The notes beneath the pieces are model-generated. The model was not told where the DNA came from, made no database searches, and was given only the letters and a program-made list of their open reading frames with translations. A DNA stretch of 64,000 nt from Acidobacteriaceae bacterium (lineage in GTDB: Bacteria > Acidobacteriota > Terriglobia > Terriglobales > Acidobacteriaceae), in assembly GCA_030038195.1 (NCBI GenBank), contig JASHPJ010000040.1, positions 1 to 64,000 of the forward strand, read 5' to 3'. Both the position numbers and the translations under genes were made by a program. Positions 63,252-64,000 of the stretch are shown in pieces; within the stretch, counting starts at the first letter, position 1; the number at the start of each line of letters is the position of its first letter.

Positions 63252-64000
63252 ATGGCAGAGTTCGTCATCAAGCTGGCCGATGAGCGCGGCCGGATCCAGG
63301 AGCAGATCCAGACGGCGGCAACCGCCGATGAGCTGCGCCTGCGCTTTATCCATGCCGGTTATCACGTCTTTTCCGTCAAGGCGCGCGGCAGCCTGGGACG
63401 GCGGCGCAAGGTGAAGCTGGAGCCGTTCCTCATCTTCAACCAGCAGTTCCTTACGCTCATCCGCGCCGGCCTGCCCATCCTGGGATCGCTGCAGATGCTA
63501 GGCAAGATCCAGAAGAGCGCGCACTTTGCCGGCCAGCTTGACGACGTGGCCAACCGCGTAAAGACCGGCGAGGCGCTTTCTACCGCCTTTGAGGCGCAGA
63601 GTGGCTTCCCGGTGATGTACACCACCACGCTGCTGGCCGGCGAGCGCTCCGGTAACCTGCAGGAGGTGCTCGAGCGCTACGTCAGCTTTCAGCGGGTTTC
63701 ACTCGCGCTGCGCAAGAAGCTGGTTGGCTCGCTCATCTACCCTAGCGTGCTGCTCCTGCTGGTGGGCGGGCTGATGACCTTCATGTTCACGGTGGTGGTG
63801 CCGCAGTTCGCCGTGCTCTACGACCAGATCGGCGGCAAGCTGCCTACGCTCACCGTCTGGCTGCTGGCCTTCGGCAAATGGATGCAGCACAACATCATCT
63901 GGCTGGCCCTTGGAGCCATCGTCGTGGGCTTTTCCGCATACCGGTTCGCCATCACCGAGCGCGGCCGGGACTTTGTGGATGGCGTGCGCGTGGGACTGCC
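63252..64000 (+). CDS. Type II secretion / type IV pilus inner-membrane platform protein GspF/PilC (3' end off the window)
   Basis: The frame starts at an ATG at 63252, with GGGGCGGTAACCGGAG just upstream, and runs open to the window end (about 249 residues visible). The first domain has LRLRFIHAGYHVFSVKA and FNQQFLTLIRAGLPILGSLQML, with GEALSTAFEAQSGFPVMYTTTLLAGERSGNLQEVLERY, the T2SF domain pattern. Membrane helices SLIYPSVLLLLVGGLMTFMFTVVVPQF and NIIWLALGAIVVGFSAYRF follow. It anchors the assembly ATPase for pili or secretion. Without neighbours to the right, pilus versus secretion cannot be settled. Confidence 0.9.
   Translation, partial: MAEFVIKLADERGRIQEQIQTAATADELRLRFIHAGYHVFSVKARGSLGRRRKVKLEPFLIFNQQFLTLIRAGLPILGSLQMLGKIQKSAHFAGQLDDVANRVKTGEALSTAFEAQSGFPVMYTTTLLAGERSGNLQEVLERYVSFQRVSLALRKKLVGSLIYPSVLLLLVGGLMTFMFTVVVPQFAVLYDQIGGKLPTLTVWLLAFGKWMQHNIIWLALGAIVVGFSAYRFAITERGRDFVDGVRVGL

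Overview
The window reads as a chromosomal segment of a GC-rich Acidobacteriota bacterium, probably of the Terriglobia/Acidobacteriaceae type. This is inferred from three things: a TonB-dependent receptor with an N-terminal carboxypeptidase-regulatory-like fold, a small exported protein family I know from acidobacteria, and several dispersed intergenic repeats typical of such genomes. Nearly all genes are accounted for. Two are cut by the window edges: an MFS transporter at the left and a type II secretion/type IV pilus platform protein at the right.

Layout. 1-3.4 kb: MFS transporter and an osmoprotectant-type ABC transporter. 3.5-6 kb: TetR regulator plus a DrrAB-like ABC exporter with a palindromic operator in its promoter. 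6-10.1 kb: a giant GH13-like protein with 120-bp tandem repeats at its 3' end. 10.5-16 kb: SulP transporter, multicopper oxidase and acid phosphatase/phospholipase C-like enzyme. 16-17.4 kb: JAMM protease overlapping a cysteine synthase (CysM/Mec-type pair without CysO). 17.9 kb: tRNA-Ser(CGA). 18.4-21.3 kb: cytochrome c, a Gluc3-type small subunit and a GMC dehydrogenase. 21.3-22.2 kb: a decayed zone with an IS5-family transposase remnant and a broken beta-barrel gene. 22.5-29.1 kb: LytS/LytR-type two-component pair, TonB receptor and radical SAM sulfatase-maturase-like protein. 29.2-35 kb: acetyltransferase, a phosphofructokinase with PPi-type residues, a membrane protein, acyl-CoA synthetase and a diguanylate cyclase. 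35.3-42 kb: an arginine operon argR-C-B-D-F-H-A behind two ARG-box-like sites. 42-48 kb: NicO-type metal transporter, GH29 fucosidase, and feoAB behind a perfect 14-bp inverted-repeat operator. 48.5-53.2 kb: type III PKS, methyltransferase and FAD oxidoreductase, convergent with ornithine-lipid genes olsB-olsA. 53.5-57.4 kb: a two-gene split methionine synthase. 57.6-64 kb: ftsY, ribD, a small exported protein, a winged-helix/ATPase regulator, ribE and the pilC/gspF start.

The most unusual signal is intergenic. Five same-orientation copies of a ~140-165 bp element have imperfect terminal inverted repeats, and the three complete copies have matching CTAG or CTGG ends. Each copy carries an internal hairpin whose sequence differs between copies while remaining self-complementary. 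Two copies supply the stop codon of the adjacent gene. All functions are inferred from motifs read by eye; no database search was run.
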